DNA of 41,718 nt from Nonomuraea cypriaca. Its GTDB lineage: Bacteria; Actinomycetota; Actinomycetes; Streptosporangiales; Streptosporangiaceae. Positions 32,661 to 41,400 of the stretch are shown piece by piece. Every line of letters starts with the position of its first letter. The first letter of the stretch is position 1. The stretch spans positions 1 through 41,718 of the forward strand of contig NZ_JADOGI010000084.1 in NCBI RefSeq assembly GCF_015645445.1. The letters run 5' to 3'. The notes beneath the pieces were generated by a model, which was not told the DNA's origin, ran no database searches, and saw only the letters and a program-made list of their open reading frames with translations. A program made the position numbers and the translations under genes.

Positions 32661-33568
32661 TGTCCCACGCTGTGGGGGCCGCCGGGCTGGAGGAGGCGGC
32701 ACGGGTCGCCGGGGCCGCGCTGACGCTCGACCCCGAGGCGTCCGCGCTGGTCGGGTGGCTGTCGCGGCCGCCCGCCGACCGGCGGTGGACTGCGCTGGCG
32801 ACCGACGGCGGGGTCGTCATGGCCTCCGTGTCCACGAAGGATCCGGACGTCGGCCACGTCGACCTGCTCGCCGTGCATCCGTCGGCGCGGGGTCAGGGGC
32901 GCGGGCGTGCGCTGGTGCGGGCGGCCGAGGAGTGGCTGCTCCAGCAGGGCGCGCGGCAGGCCCGCTTCGCCGGGAACCCACCGTGCTACGCCTGGCCCGG
33001 CATCGACGTGCGCTACACCGCCGCCGCCTGCCTGGCCGAGAGCCTCGGCTACGAGCAATACCAGGTCGCCTGGAACATGACCGCCGACCTGTCGTCCGCG
33101 GACCTGTCCGTGGATGAAGACCTGCTGCGACTGGAGAAGGCCGGCGTCGCCGTGCGCGCCGCGGGCGCGCCGGACGCTTCAGGCGCTGCGGGCGCTGCGG
33201 GTGCTTCGGGCGCTTCGGGTTCGGACCGCGAGCGGGTGGTCGCGTTCGTCGCCGAGCACTGGAACGAGTCCTGGGCCTGGGAGGCGGCCAACGCGGACGG
33301 GCTGCACTACGCCGAGCGCGACGGCCGCGTCCTGGCCTTCGCCGCCTGGGGGTCGCGGCCCGGCTGGTTCGGGCCGACGGGGACCGCGCCTGACGCCCGC
33401 GGGCTCGGCATCGGCGGGGTGCTGCTGCGCAGGTGCCTGGCCGACCAGCGGGCCGCCGGCCAGACCAGTGCCCAGATCGGGTGGGTCGGGCCGTTGCGGT
33501 TCTACTCGCGCGTGGTCGGCGCGCGAGCGGAGCGCGTCTTCTGGCTCTACCGGCGCGATCTGGCGTGA
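32660..33568 (+). CDS. GNAT-family acetyltransferase, apparently two-domain
   Basis: 302 residues. The N-terminal GNAT domain has VDLLAVHPSARGQGRGRALV (acetyl-CoA loop R/QxxGxG/A) near residue 75. The second half carries TGTAPDARGLGIGGVLLRRC, a second acetyl-CoA loop. A flexible (Ala-Ser/Ala-Gly)x5 linker encoded by 9-bp repeats separates them. It is the last gene coupled to the importer (ATGA overlap). In B. subtilis a GNAT gene (ybbJ) lies in the MurNAc operon, so the link to muropeptide use is recurrent, though its substrate is not known. Confidence 0.88.
   Translation: MSHAVGAAGLEEAARVAGAALTLDPEASALVGWLSRPPADRRWTALATDGGVVMASVSTKDPDVGHVDLLAVHPSARGQGRGRALVRAAEEWLLQQGARQARFAGNPPCYAWPGIDVRYTAAACLAESLGYEQYQVAWNMTADLSSADLSVDEDLLRLEKAGVAVRAAGAPDASGAAGAAGASGASGSDRERVVAFVAEHWNESWAWEAANADGLHYAERDGRVLAFAAWGSRPGWFGPTGTAPDARGLGIGGVLLRRCLADQRAAGQTSAQIGWVGPLRFYSRVVGARAERVFWLYRRDLA
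33176..33220 (+). repeat. Five tandem 9-bp repeats inside the GNAT gene
   Basis: Units GC(T)(T/G)C(A/G)GG(C/T) at 33176, 33185, 33194, 33203 and 33212 keep the frame and encode Ala-(Ser/Ala)-Gly five times, forming the interdomain linker. Unit number may vary between strains. Confidence 0.85.
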
Positions 33569-33582
33569 TGTCACGCGCAGGT

Positions 33583-34701
33583 TCAGCCGTCACCGTAGAG
33601 CAGCGTTCCTTGCGGGGGGCGGGGCGGCGGGCACAGCTCGCGCGGGTCGTCGCCGGCCTCCAGGCACCGGGTGAGCGCGTCGGAGCCCCACAGGTGGTCC
33701 ATGAACAGGCCGGGGCCCTGCCAGCGCAGGTCGTCCGGGTAGAGGGTGCGGGCCACGTGCAGCATCGACAGGCCGGTCAGGACCGGCCTGTACGCCTCCC
33801 GGTCGTGTACGTGCACCTGCACGCCGCGTACGGGCATGCCTGCGTGCTTGTGGAACGTCGGCGTGAACCACGTCTCCCTGAACCGCACGCCCGGCAGGCC
33901 GAGCGCGGCCAGCGCCGGGGCGAACCTCCGGTCGGCGTACGGCGCCCCGACCAGCTCGAACGGCCTGGTGGTGCCGCGTCCCTCGGAGAAGTTCGTGCCC
34001 TCGAACAGGGCCGTGCCCGGATAGACCAGCGCGGTGTCCACGGTCGGCATGTTGACCGACGGCATCACCCACGGCAGCCCCGTCTCGGCGAACGCCATGT
34101 CGCGCCGCCAGCCCTCCATCTCGACCACGCTCAGGTCCACGTCGAACCCGAACGCCAGGGCCAGCTCCCCCACCGTCCTGCCGTGCCGTACGGGCAGCGG
34201 GAAGCGGCCCACGAAGGACGTGAACGCCGGGTCGAGCAGCGGGCCCTCCTCGACCGCGCCGCCGAGCGGGTTCGGCCGGTCCAGCACCACGAAACGCAGC
34301 CCGAGCCGGGCGGCCGAGGCCAGCAGGTCGTACATGGTCCAGACGTAGGTGTAGAAGCGGGCCCCCACGTCGGCGATGTCGAAGACCAGGGTGTCCACGC
34401 CGGAGGCGGCCACCACCCGGTCGAGCGCCTCGCCCTCGCGCTGGTAGGTGTCGTGGACCGGCAGCCCCGTCCGCTCGTCCACCGTGTCGGCCTCACCGCC
34501 CGCCGCCTGGGCGCTGCCGCGCAGGCCGTGCTCGGGGCCGAACAGGGCGGTCAGGCCCAGCCCCGCGGCCCACAGGGCGTCCGCCGTGGGGGTCAGGTCG
34601 GGCAGGACTCCGGTGGGGTTCGTGACGAGGCCGAGGCGGGCGCCTCCGGCGAGGGAGGGATCCGCGGCCAGCCGTTCAGCTCCGGTACGCACAAGTGCCA
34701 T
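33583..34701 (-). CDS. namZ: DUF1343 (NamZ-type) exo-beta-N-acetylmuramidase
   Basis: 372 residues from ATG 34701 (AGGA about 10 nt before). Conserved DUF1343 blocks: LGLVTNPTGVLPD, LFGPEHGLRG, FDIADVGARFYTYVW, LDRPNPLGG, MPSVNMPTVDTALVYPGTAL, GTNFSEGRGTTRPFE and GLFMDHLWGSDALT. DUF1343 members such as B. subtilis NamZ (YbbC) release MurNAc from the ends of peptidoglycan fragments. No signal peptide is evident, so it may act in the cytoplasm on imported fragments, unlike secreted NamZ. Divergent from murQ with only 58 bp between start codons. Catalytic assignment rests on family knowledge. Confidence 0.88.
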   Translation of the reverse strand: MALVRTGAERLAADPSLAGGARLGLVTNPTGVLPDLTPTADALWAAGLGLTALFGPEHGLRGSAQAAGGEADTVDERTGLPVHDTYQREGEALDRVVAASGVDTLVFDIADVGARFYTYVWTMYDLLASAARLGLRFVVLDRPNPLGGAVEEGPLLDPAFTSFVGRFPLPVRHGRTVGELALAFGFDVDLSVVEMEGWRRDMAFAETGLPWVMPSVNMPTVDTALVYPGTALFEGTNFSEGRGTTRPFELVGAPYADRRFAPALAALGLPGVRFRETWFTPTFHKHAGMPVRGVQVHVHDREAYRPVLTGLSMLHVARTLYPDDLRWQGPGLFMDHLWGSDALTRCLEAGDDPRELCPPPRPPQGTLLYGDG

Positions 34702-34714
34702 GAACCCATTGTCC

Positions 34715-34729
34715 TGAAATATATTTACA
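34715..34729. promoter_or_regulatory. RpiR/MurR-like operator candidate, copy 2 (namZ/murQ divergent)
   Basis: TGAAATATATTTACA in the middle of the 58-bp gap between divergent start codons. It contains a perfect AAATATATTT palindrome and TATATT, usable as -10 on both strands, so a bound repressor would block both genes. Same TGAAR-N5-TTACA form as 26799-26813. Confidence 0.6.
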
Positions 34730-34759
34730 AGTGAGAAGTAAAGGGTGGAAATTAGCGTC

Positions 34760-35659
34760 ATGATTGATCCGCTACCCGAGCTGTCCACCGAGCAGAGCGA
34801 TCCCCGCTACAGCCAGATCGACCGGCTGCCGACGGCGCAGATCGCCCGATTGATGAACCAGGCCGACGCCGCCGTGCCCGCCGCGGTCGCGATGGTCATC
34901 CCCGCCATCTCGGCCGCGATCGACGCGATCGCCGCGAGGATGGGCGAGGGCGGCCGGCTGCTGTACGTCGGCGCCGGCACGTCGGGGCGGCTGGCGGTGC
35001 TCGACGCCAGTGAGTGCCCGCCCACGTTCGGTACGGATCCCTCGCTGGTGCAGGGCATCATCGCCGGCGGGCCCGACGCGCTGACCCGGTCCGTCGAGGG
35101 GGCGGAGGACGACGGCGACGCGGGCGCCGCCGCCATGAAGGACCTGGAGGTGGGACCGCTCGACTCGGTGGTGGGCGTGTCCGCCAGCGGGCAGGCCCCT
35201 TTCGTGCTGGGCGCGCTGACGGAGGCGGCCGGGCGCGGCGCGCTCACCGTCGGCCTGTCGTGCAACGACGGCGCGCCGCTGTCGGCGGCGGCCGAGCACG
35301 CGATCGAGGTCGTCGTGGGGCCCGAGGTGGTGACCGGTTCGACCCGGCTCAAGGCGGGCACGGCCCAGAAGCTCGTGCTCAACATGATCTCGACGATCTC
35401 CATGGTCCGGCTCGGCCGTACCTACGGGAACGAGATGATCGAGATGTCGGCGATGAACAGCAAGCTGGCCGGGCGGGTGCTGCGCATGGTCAGGGACATC
35501 ACCGGCGCCGACCACGAGACGGCAGGCGCGGCGCTGGACGCGGCGGGCGGGCAGGCGAAGGTCGCGGTCCTGATGATCGAGCACGGCCTCGACGCGGACG
35601 GGGCGCGGGCGCTGCTGGAGTCCCACGGGGAACGCCTCAGCGACGCCCTGAGCGGCTGA
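34760..35659 (+). CDS. murQ: N-acetylmuramic acid 6-phosphate etherase
   Basis: 299 residues from ATG 34760 (GGTGGA about 10 nt before; an in-frame GTG at 34745 is less likely). SIS-domain enzyme: ELSTEQSDPRYSQIDRLPT start block, YVGAGTSGRLAVLDASECPPTF with Glu85, VEGAEDD with Glu116, matching the two catalytic glutamates of E. coli MurQ in spacing (31 residues), GVSASGQAPFVLGAL and STRLKAGTAQKLVLNMIST. It splits MurNAc-6-P into GlcNAc-6-P and D-lactate. Substrate must come from a MurNAc kinase or PTS not seen here. Forms a unit with the downstream serine hydrolase and is divergent from namZ. Confidence 0.96.
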   Translation: MIDPLPELSTEQSDPRYSQIDRLPTAQIARLMNQADAAVPAAVAMVIPAISAAIDAIAARMGEGGRLLYVGAGTSGRLAVLDASECPPTFGTDPSLVQGIIAGGPDALTRSVEGAEDDGDAGAAAMKDLEVGPLDSVVGVSASGQAPFVLGALTEAAGRGALTVGLSCNDGAPLSAAAEHAIEVVVGPEVVTGSTRLKAGTAQKLVLNMISTISMVRLGRTYGNEMIEMSAMNSKLAGRVLRMVRDITGADHETAGAALDAAGGQAKVAVLMIEHGLDADGARALLESHGERLSDALSG

Positions 35660-35717
35660 CACCCCTCGCGGCATGACGGGGAACGGGGTGACGGGGACGG
35701 GATGAGGGGGGATGGGG

Positions 35718-36785
35718 ATGTCCGATCGGCTGGACGCGATCCTGGCGGACGGGGTGCCGCGGGTCTGCTCCGCGGCGGTGGCGATGGTCGCCGCGGAGGG
35801 CGTGGTGGTCGCGGAGGCCGCGGCCGGGGAGCTCGTACGCTGTGCGGACGCGGCAGGGACCCTGGCCGCCGTACGGCCGCCCGTACGACGTGACTCGATC
35901 TTCGACCTGGCCTCGGTGAGCAAGCTGTTCACCACGGTCGTGCTGCTCTCGCTGGCCGAGGAGGGCCGCGTCGGCCTGGACGAGCCGGTGGCCTCGTGGA
36001 TTCCAGGGCGTGACCCGAGGATCACGCCGCGCCGGCTGCTCACGCACACGGCGGGCCTGCCTCCGACCCGGCGTATCGACCGGGAGCTGCCGGATTCGGG
36101 CGCGGCCGAGCGGATGGCCGCCATCCTGGACACCCCGGTCGGCCACCCCGTCGGAGGCCCCTACCTCTACAGCGACGTCGGCATGATCACGGCGGGCCGG
36201 GTCGCCGAGCTGGCCGGCGGCGCGCCGCTCGACGTCCTGGTGCGCTCCAGGGTCACCGGCGTGCTGGACCTGCCCGACACCGGCTACCGCCCCGCGGCGC
36301 GAGCGCGGATCGCGGCCACCGAGTGGAAGCCCGAGCGCCAGAGCCCCACCTGGGAGCCGGGATGCGTGCGGGGTGAGGTGCACGACGGGACCGCGTACGC
36401 GCTGGGCGGGGTGGCGGGGCACGCCGGGGTGTTCGCGACGGCCGGGGACCTGGTGGCGTTCGGGGAGGCGCTGCGGCTGGGCGGCGGGCCGATGCTGCGC
36501 CAGGAGAGCGTGGCCGAGATGACGCGCGACCAGGGCGCCGAGGGCGCCCCCTTCCGTCACGGTCTGGGCGTGCGCATCGGCGACCCGGCCATCGTGGGCC
36601 CGCTGAGCGGCGCGTACGGCCACTCGGGGTTCACCGGCACCTCGCTCGTCATCGACCCCGCGCGCGGTCTGACCGTGGTGCTGCTGACGAACGCCGTCCA
36701 TCCCGTACGCGGCCGGGAGGGTATCGGCGAACTGCGTCACGCGGTGGCCGCGGAGGCGCTGCGCCTCGTTGACCTCGCACGTTGA
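35718..36785 (+). CDS. AmpC/AmiE-like serine hydrolase (beta-lactamase superfamily)
   Basis: 355 residues from ATG 35718 (GAGGGGG 6-12 nt upstream; ATG 35712 is an alternative). Active-site motifs: SxxK as SVSK (66-69), YxN-type as YSD (151-153) and HSG (in YGHSGFTG) in place of KTG, as in class C-like esterases and AmiE/YbbE. No signal peptide, so cytoplasmic. In B. subtilis the equivalent (AmiE) removes the peptide from MurNAc-peptides before etherase action, which fits the murQ neighbour 58 bp upstream. Esterase or D-aminopeptidase activity is also possible. Confidence 0.85.
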   Translation: MSDRLDAILADGVPRVCSAAVAMVAAEGVVVAEAAAGELVRCADAAGTLAAVRPPVRRDSIFDLASVSKLFTTVVLLSLAEEGRVGLDEPVASWIPGRDPRITPRRLLTHTAGLPPTRRIDRELPDSGAAERMAAILDTPVGHPVGGPYLYSDVGMITAGRVAELAGGAPLDVLVRSRVTGVLDLPDTGYRPAARARIAATEWKPERQSPTWEPGCVRGEVHDGTAYALGGVAGHAGVFATAGDLVAFGEALRLGGGPMLRQESVAEMTRDQGAEGAPFRHGLGVRIGDPAIVGPLSGAYGHSGFTGTSLVIDPARGLTVVLLTNAVHPVRGREGIGELRHAVAAEALRLVDLAR

Positions 36786-36907
36786 CGGGATGTAATTACT
36801 AGACCACAAAGAGCGTATTGCTCAGCCCAAAACCGTGTGTGAAGGTACGAGTGAGGGCGGACAGGCCACCTCAGGGTTCCTTTTCACCAGAAGGGCCTCG
36901 AGCACAT
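36786..36907. promoter_or_regulatory. Leader and promoter region of the NRPS cluster start
   Basis: 122 bp with GTAATTAC (palindrome, about 36791-36798) and a small dyad GAGC-GTATT-GCTC. No iron-box or clear -35/-10 pair is visible. AT content is higher than elsewhere in the window and continues into the first codons of the exporter gene. Confidence 0.4.
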
Positions 36908-38269
36908 ATGGGTGAAGATTCATCCTCCGAACAGCGATCTAATGGATTTATCCGGCGATTTGCTGGAATGGGCAGATTCGGTGTCGTTTGGTCGGGCCAG
37001 GTCGTCACCCTTGTCGGAAATTCCGTTCTCCGGTTTTCCCTGATCATCCAGGCGTGGACGGTTGACCACCAGGTCACGCAGGTGGTCGCGATCTCGCTGT
37101 GCGCGCTGCTGCCCCAGATGTTGCTCAGCCCCACCGCGGGGGCGATCGTCGACCGGTGCAGAAAGCGTACGGCGCTGCAATTGGCCGACCTCGGCGGGCT
37201 CGTGGCCGTGGGCGCGATGGCGGCGGTGTACTTCCTCGGCGACCTGCACCTCTGGCAGGTCTACCTGACCGTCGCGCTGCTCGGCGCGGCGGCCGCCTTC
37301 CAGTTCCCCGCGCTGTCGTCGGCGGTGCCGATGCTGGTGGGCAAGGAGCAACTCCAGCGGGCCAACGGCCTGCTCGCCACCGCCAAGAGCGTCGCGGACG
37401 TGGGCGGCCCGGCGCTGGCCGGGCTGATCGTGGTGACCGGCGGGCTCGGCGCGGTGCTGTGGATCGACCTGGTCAGCTTCGCGGTGGCGCTGGTGACCGT
37501 GCGCCTGGTGCGCATGGACGACGACCGGCCGGGCGAGGCCGGGGACCGCAAGCGGCTCGGCGCGGACTCCCTGGAAGGGCTGCGGTACCTGTTCGCGCAG
37601 CCCAGCCTGCGCGCGCTGATCCTGGTGTTCTTCACGGTCAACCTCGTGATGGTGTTCGGGTTCGCCGTGGTGCAGCCGATGATCCTGGCGAGGACCGGCA
37701 GCGACGTCTCCGCGCTGGCCGCGGTCAACGCCGGCATCGGCGCAGGCGGCATCGCCGGCGGGCTGCTGCTGGCCGCCTGGGGCGGGCCGAAGAACCGGGT
37801 GCGCGGCATGATGCTCGGCGTCGTCGGCATGTGCCTGAGCGCGCAGATCGTGATGGCCATGGTGAACGGGGTCGTCGCCTGGACCGCCGCCATCCTGCTT
37901 GGCGCGCTCCTCATGCCGATCGTCAACGGCTCCATGCAGTCGATCATCCAGACCAAGGTGCCCAAGGAGCGCCAGGGACGGGTGTTCGGGGCCGTCATGT
38001 TCGTCTCGCAGATCTCCTCTCCGGTGGCGATGGCCTTCTCCGGTCCGCTCGCCGACCGCGTCTTCGAACCCCAGGCCGCGGCCGGCACCGGACTGTCCGG
38101 CCTGGCGCGGCCCCTGGTGGGCACCGGTCCAGGCAGCGGCATGGCGGCGATGCTGCTGATCGCGGGCCTGCTGGGCGCCGGCGCCGCCCTGTGGGGCCTG
38201 GCCCGGCGCACCGTACGCCACATCGACGTGCTGACGCCCGACCTCGAGAAGCAACCCGCGGGAGGCTGA
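36908..38269 (+). CDS. MFS exporter (EntS/MFS_3-like) of the NRPS cluster
   Basis: 453 residues from ATG 36908. About 12 TM helices; motif A-like AGAIVDRCRKRTALQ in loop 2-3; signature of the enterobactin-exporter-like group used in siderophore or peptide export. The GAAGG ribosome-site candidate is about 14 nt away and weak. The first 25 codons are unusually A/T rich (GGT GAA GAT TCA and similar). It lies just before mbtH and the NRPS on the same strand (2-bp gap to mbtH), so it probably exports the peptide product or gives self-resistance. Confidence 0.88.
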   Translation: MGEDSSSEQRSNGFIRRFAGMGRFGVVWSGQVVTLVGNSVLRFSLIIQAWTVDHQVTQVVAISLCALLPQMLLSPTAGAIVDRCRKRTALQLADLGGLVAVGAMAAVYFLGDLHLWQVYLTVALLGAAAAFQFPALSSAVPMLVGKEQLQRANGLLATAKSVADVGGPALAGLIVVTGGLGAVLWIDLVSFAVALVTVRLVRMDDDRPGEAGDRKRLGADSLEGLRYLFAQPSLRALILVFFTVNLVMVFGFAVVQPMILARTGSDVSALAAVNAGIGAGGIAGGLLLAAWGGPKNRVRGMMLGVVGMCLSAQIVMAMVNGVVAWTAAILLGALLMPIVNGSMQSIIQTKVPKERQGRVFGAVMFVSQISSPVAMAFSGPLADRVFEPQAAAGTGLSGLARPLVGTGPGSGMAAMLLIAGLLGAGAALWGLARRTVRHIDVLTPDLEKQPAGG

Positions 38270-38271
38270 CC

Positions 38272-38475
38272 ATGAACACCAACCCCTTCGAGGATGAGAA
38301 CGGCTCCTACCTGGTGCTGGTGAACGACGAGAACCAGCACTCGCTCTGGCCGGCCGGCATCGACGTGCCCGCGGGATGGCGGGTGGTCCTGGAGCCGCGC
38401 CCCCGGGACACGTGCCTGGCCTACGTCGAGACACATTGGACGGATCTGCGGCCGGCGAGCCTCCTACGGGGTTGA
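38272..38475 (+). CDS. MbtH-like protein
   Basis: 67 residues. Diagnostic motif NxExQxSLWP as NDENQHSLWPAGIDVPAGW, and the C-terminal THWTDLRPASL, both hallmarks of MbtH-like proteins. These bind and activate NRPS adenylation domains. The GGAGG before ATG 38272 is good. Only 2 bp separate its TGA (38473-38475) from the NRPS ATG, so stoichiometric co-expression is likely. Confidence 0.97.
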   Translation: MNTNPFEDENGSYLVLVNDENQHSLWPAGIDVPAGWRVVLEPRPRDTCLAYVETHWTDLRPASLLRG

Positions 38476-38477
38476 CG

Positions 38478-41400
38478 ATGGGCGTACCGGCTGGACCCGG
38501 CGTACACGAGGTCTTCGAACGGCAGGCTGCGCGCACACCCGGCAGAACCGCGTTGATCTGCGAGGACGAGCGGCTGACCTACTCCGAGCTGGACGCGCGG
38601 GCCCGCGCTCTCGCGGCCTCGCTCGACGTGCCGGCGGGCGGCGTTGTCGGGGTGCGGATGGAGCGCGGGATCGACCTGGTCGTCTCGCTCCTCGCCGTGC
38701 TGCGGGCCGGGGCCGGGTACCTCGTGCTCGACCCGGACTTCCCCGAGGACCGGCTGCGTGCCATGGCCGCCGACGCGGGCGCCTGCGCTGTGCTGTCCGC
38801 CGGCGGGCTCGCCCGCCTCCCGCGCGCGGCCAGGCACGACGGCGTGGCCTGCGTCATGTACACCTCGGGCTCGACCGGCCTGCCCAAGGGGGTGGCCGCA
38901 CCCCACCGGGCGATCGTGGCCACGGTGACCGGGCAGGAGTACGTCCCTTTCGAGGCGGTGTGGCTGCAGTGCTCGCCGGTGTCGTGGGACGCGTTCGCGC
39001 TGGAGTTGTGGGGGCCGCTGCTGTCCGGCGGGACCTGCGTGCTGCATCCGGGGCAGCGGCCCGACCCCCTGGTGATGGCGCGGCTGGTCGCCGAGCACCG
39101 GATCACCAGCATGTACCTGTCCAGCAGCCTGTTCAGCGTGGTCGTGGACGAGTGCCCCCACGCGCTCACCGGCGTGCGCCACCTGATCGTCGGCGGCGAG
39201 GCGCCCTCACCCGGCCACATCGCGCGGGCACTCGAACGCCACCCCGGGCTCCGCGTCAGCAACGGCTACGGGCCGGTCGAGGGCATGATCTTCATGACCG
39301 TCCACCCGGTGACCTCCGTGGAAGGCCCGGTGGTGGACGTCGCGGTTCCCATCGGCACGCCGCTGCGCGGCAAGCGGGTGCACGTCCTCGACGCGCGGCT
39401 GCGGCCGGTCGCGGACGGTGAGGTCGGCGAGCTGTACGCCGCCGGCGCCGGGCTCGCCCTGGGCTACCTGGGCCGGCTGGGGCCGACGGCCGAGCGCTTC
39501 GTGGCCGATCCCTTCGGGGCGCCGGGCGAGCGGATGTACCGGACGGGCGACCTGGTGCGGCGGCGCGACGGGACGCTGGAGTTCGTCGGGCGGGCGGACG
39601 AGCAGGTGAAGGTCCGCGGGTTCAGGATCGAGCCGGGTGAGGTGGCGGGCGTGCTGGCGCGCCATCCGTCGGTGGCCCGGGTCAGCGTGGTGGCCAGGGA
39701 GGACGAGCCCGGTGAACGGCGGCTGGTCGCGTACGTGGTGCCCCGCGGCCCGGCCGGTCCCGAGGAGTTGCGGGCCCATGCGGCCGCCGCGTTGCCGGAC
39801 TTCATGGTGCCGTCGGCGTTCGTGCTGCTGGAGGCGTTGCCGCTGACCGCGACGGGGAAGCTGGACCGAGCGGCGTTGCCCGCGCCTTCGTACGAGCCTG
39901 CCTCCGCCTTCCTGGCGCCGCGCGACGCGGTGGAGCGGACACTGTGTGAGCTGTTCGCCGAGGTGCTGCGGGTGCCGTCGGTGGGGGTGGACGACGACTT
40001 CTTCGCGCTGGGCGGGGACTCCCTGACGGTGGCCAGGCTGCTCAGCAGGATCCACGCCGAGCTGGGGGCGGAGGTCGGGGTCAGGACGCTGTTCGAGACG
40101 CCCACGGTGGCGGGGATCGCCGGACACGTCCACGGGCTGGAGGCTCGGGAGAACGGGCCTGCCGGCGAGGCTCCCGCGGCGGAGGACTTGCTGCCCCTGT
40201 CGTTCGCGCAGCGGCGGTTGTGGTTCCTCGACCAGGTCGACGCCGGGGTGGCGTACAACATGCCCATGCTGGTGCGGCTCAGCGGCCCGGTGGACGTGGC
40301 GGCGCTGCGCGGGGCGGTGGAGGACGTGGTGGCCAGGCACGAGCCGCTGCGGACCGTCTTCGCCGTCCGCGACGGCGAGCCCGCCCAGCGCGTGCTGGCC
40401 GCCGGTGAGGCCAGGCCAGGCTTCCTGGCCGTCCAGGTCGCGCCCGCCGAGCTGGACGGGCGGGTCGCCGAGGCCGCCGGGCACCGCTTCGACCTGGCCA
40501 CCGAGTTGCCGATCCACTCCGTGCTGTTCACCATCGGGCCTTGCGAGCACGCGTTGCTGCTGGTCATGCATCACATCGCCACCGACGGATGGTCGTTGCC
40601 GCCGTTGATGAGGGACCTGTCCCACGCCTACCGGGCCCGCGCCGACGGCGTCCCTGCCGAGTGGCCACCCCTGCCGATCCGGTACGCCGACCATGCGGCA
40701 CGGCAGCGCGAGCGAGTGGATCGCCTCACGGCCGCCCAGCTCGCCTACTGGCGCGAGGCACTGAAGAACCTGCCCGAGCCCCTCCCCCTGCCCCGCCGCC
40801 CCGGCGCGGGCACGGCGGGCACCGTGGATTCGGCGGGCACCGTGGATTCGGCGGGCACGGCGGTGAGGAGGATCGGGCCTGAGCTGCATGGGCGGCTGGT
40901 GAGCCTGGGGCGGCGGCGTGGGGCGACGTTGTTCATGGTGTTGCAGGCCGCGCTGGCCGTGGTGCTCGACCGGGCGGGGGCGGGGCACGACCTGCCGATC
41001 GGGGCGCCGGTCGCCGGGCGGTCCTCGGACGCGGTGGGCGACCTGGTGGGGTTCTTCGTCAACCTGGTGGTGCTGCGTACCGACCTGTCGGGCGATCCCC
41101 GCGCCGGTGAGCTGGTGTCGCGGGTGCGGGAGACGGACCTGGACGCGTTCGCGCACCAGGAGGTGCCGTTCGAGCGGGTGGTGCACGACCTCGATCCGGT
41201 ACGCCGTCCCGGACGGCATCCGCTGACCGACGTCGTCCTGGCACTGCAGAACAACGCGCGGGCAGAGCTGGCGCTCCCCGGCGTCGAGTCGCGGGTCGAG
41301 GTGGTCAGGACCGGGGCGGCCAGGTTCGAGCTGCTGGTCGATGTGACGGACGACTACACGCCCGGCGGCGGTCCGGCCGGGATCGCCGTCACCGTCGAGT

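Noticed and set aside
36786..36907. Iron-box (DmdR/IdeR) upstream of the NRPS cluster
   Set aside because: No TTAGGTTAGGCTAACC-like sequence; GTAATTAC alone is not sufficient.
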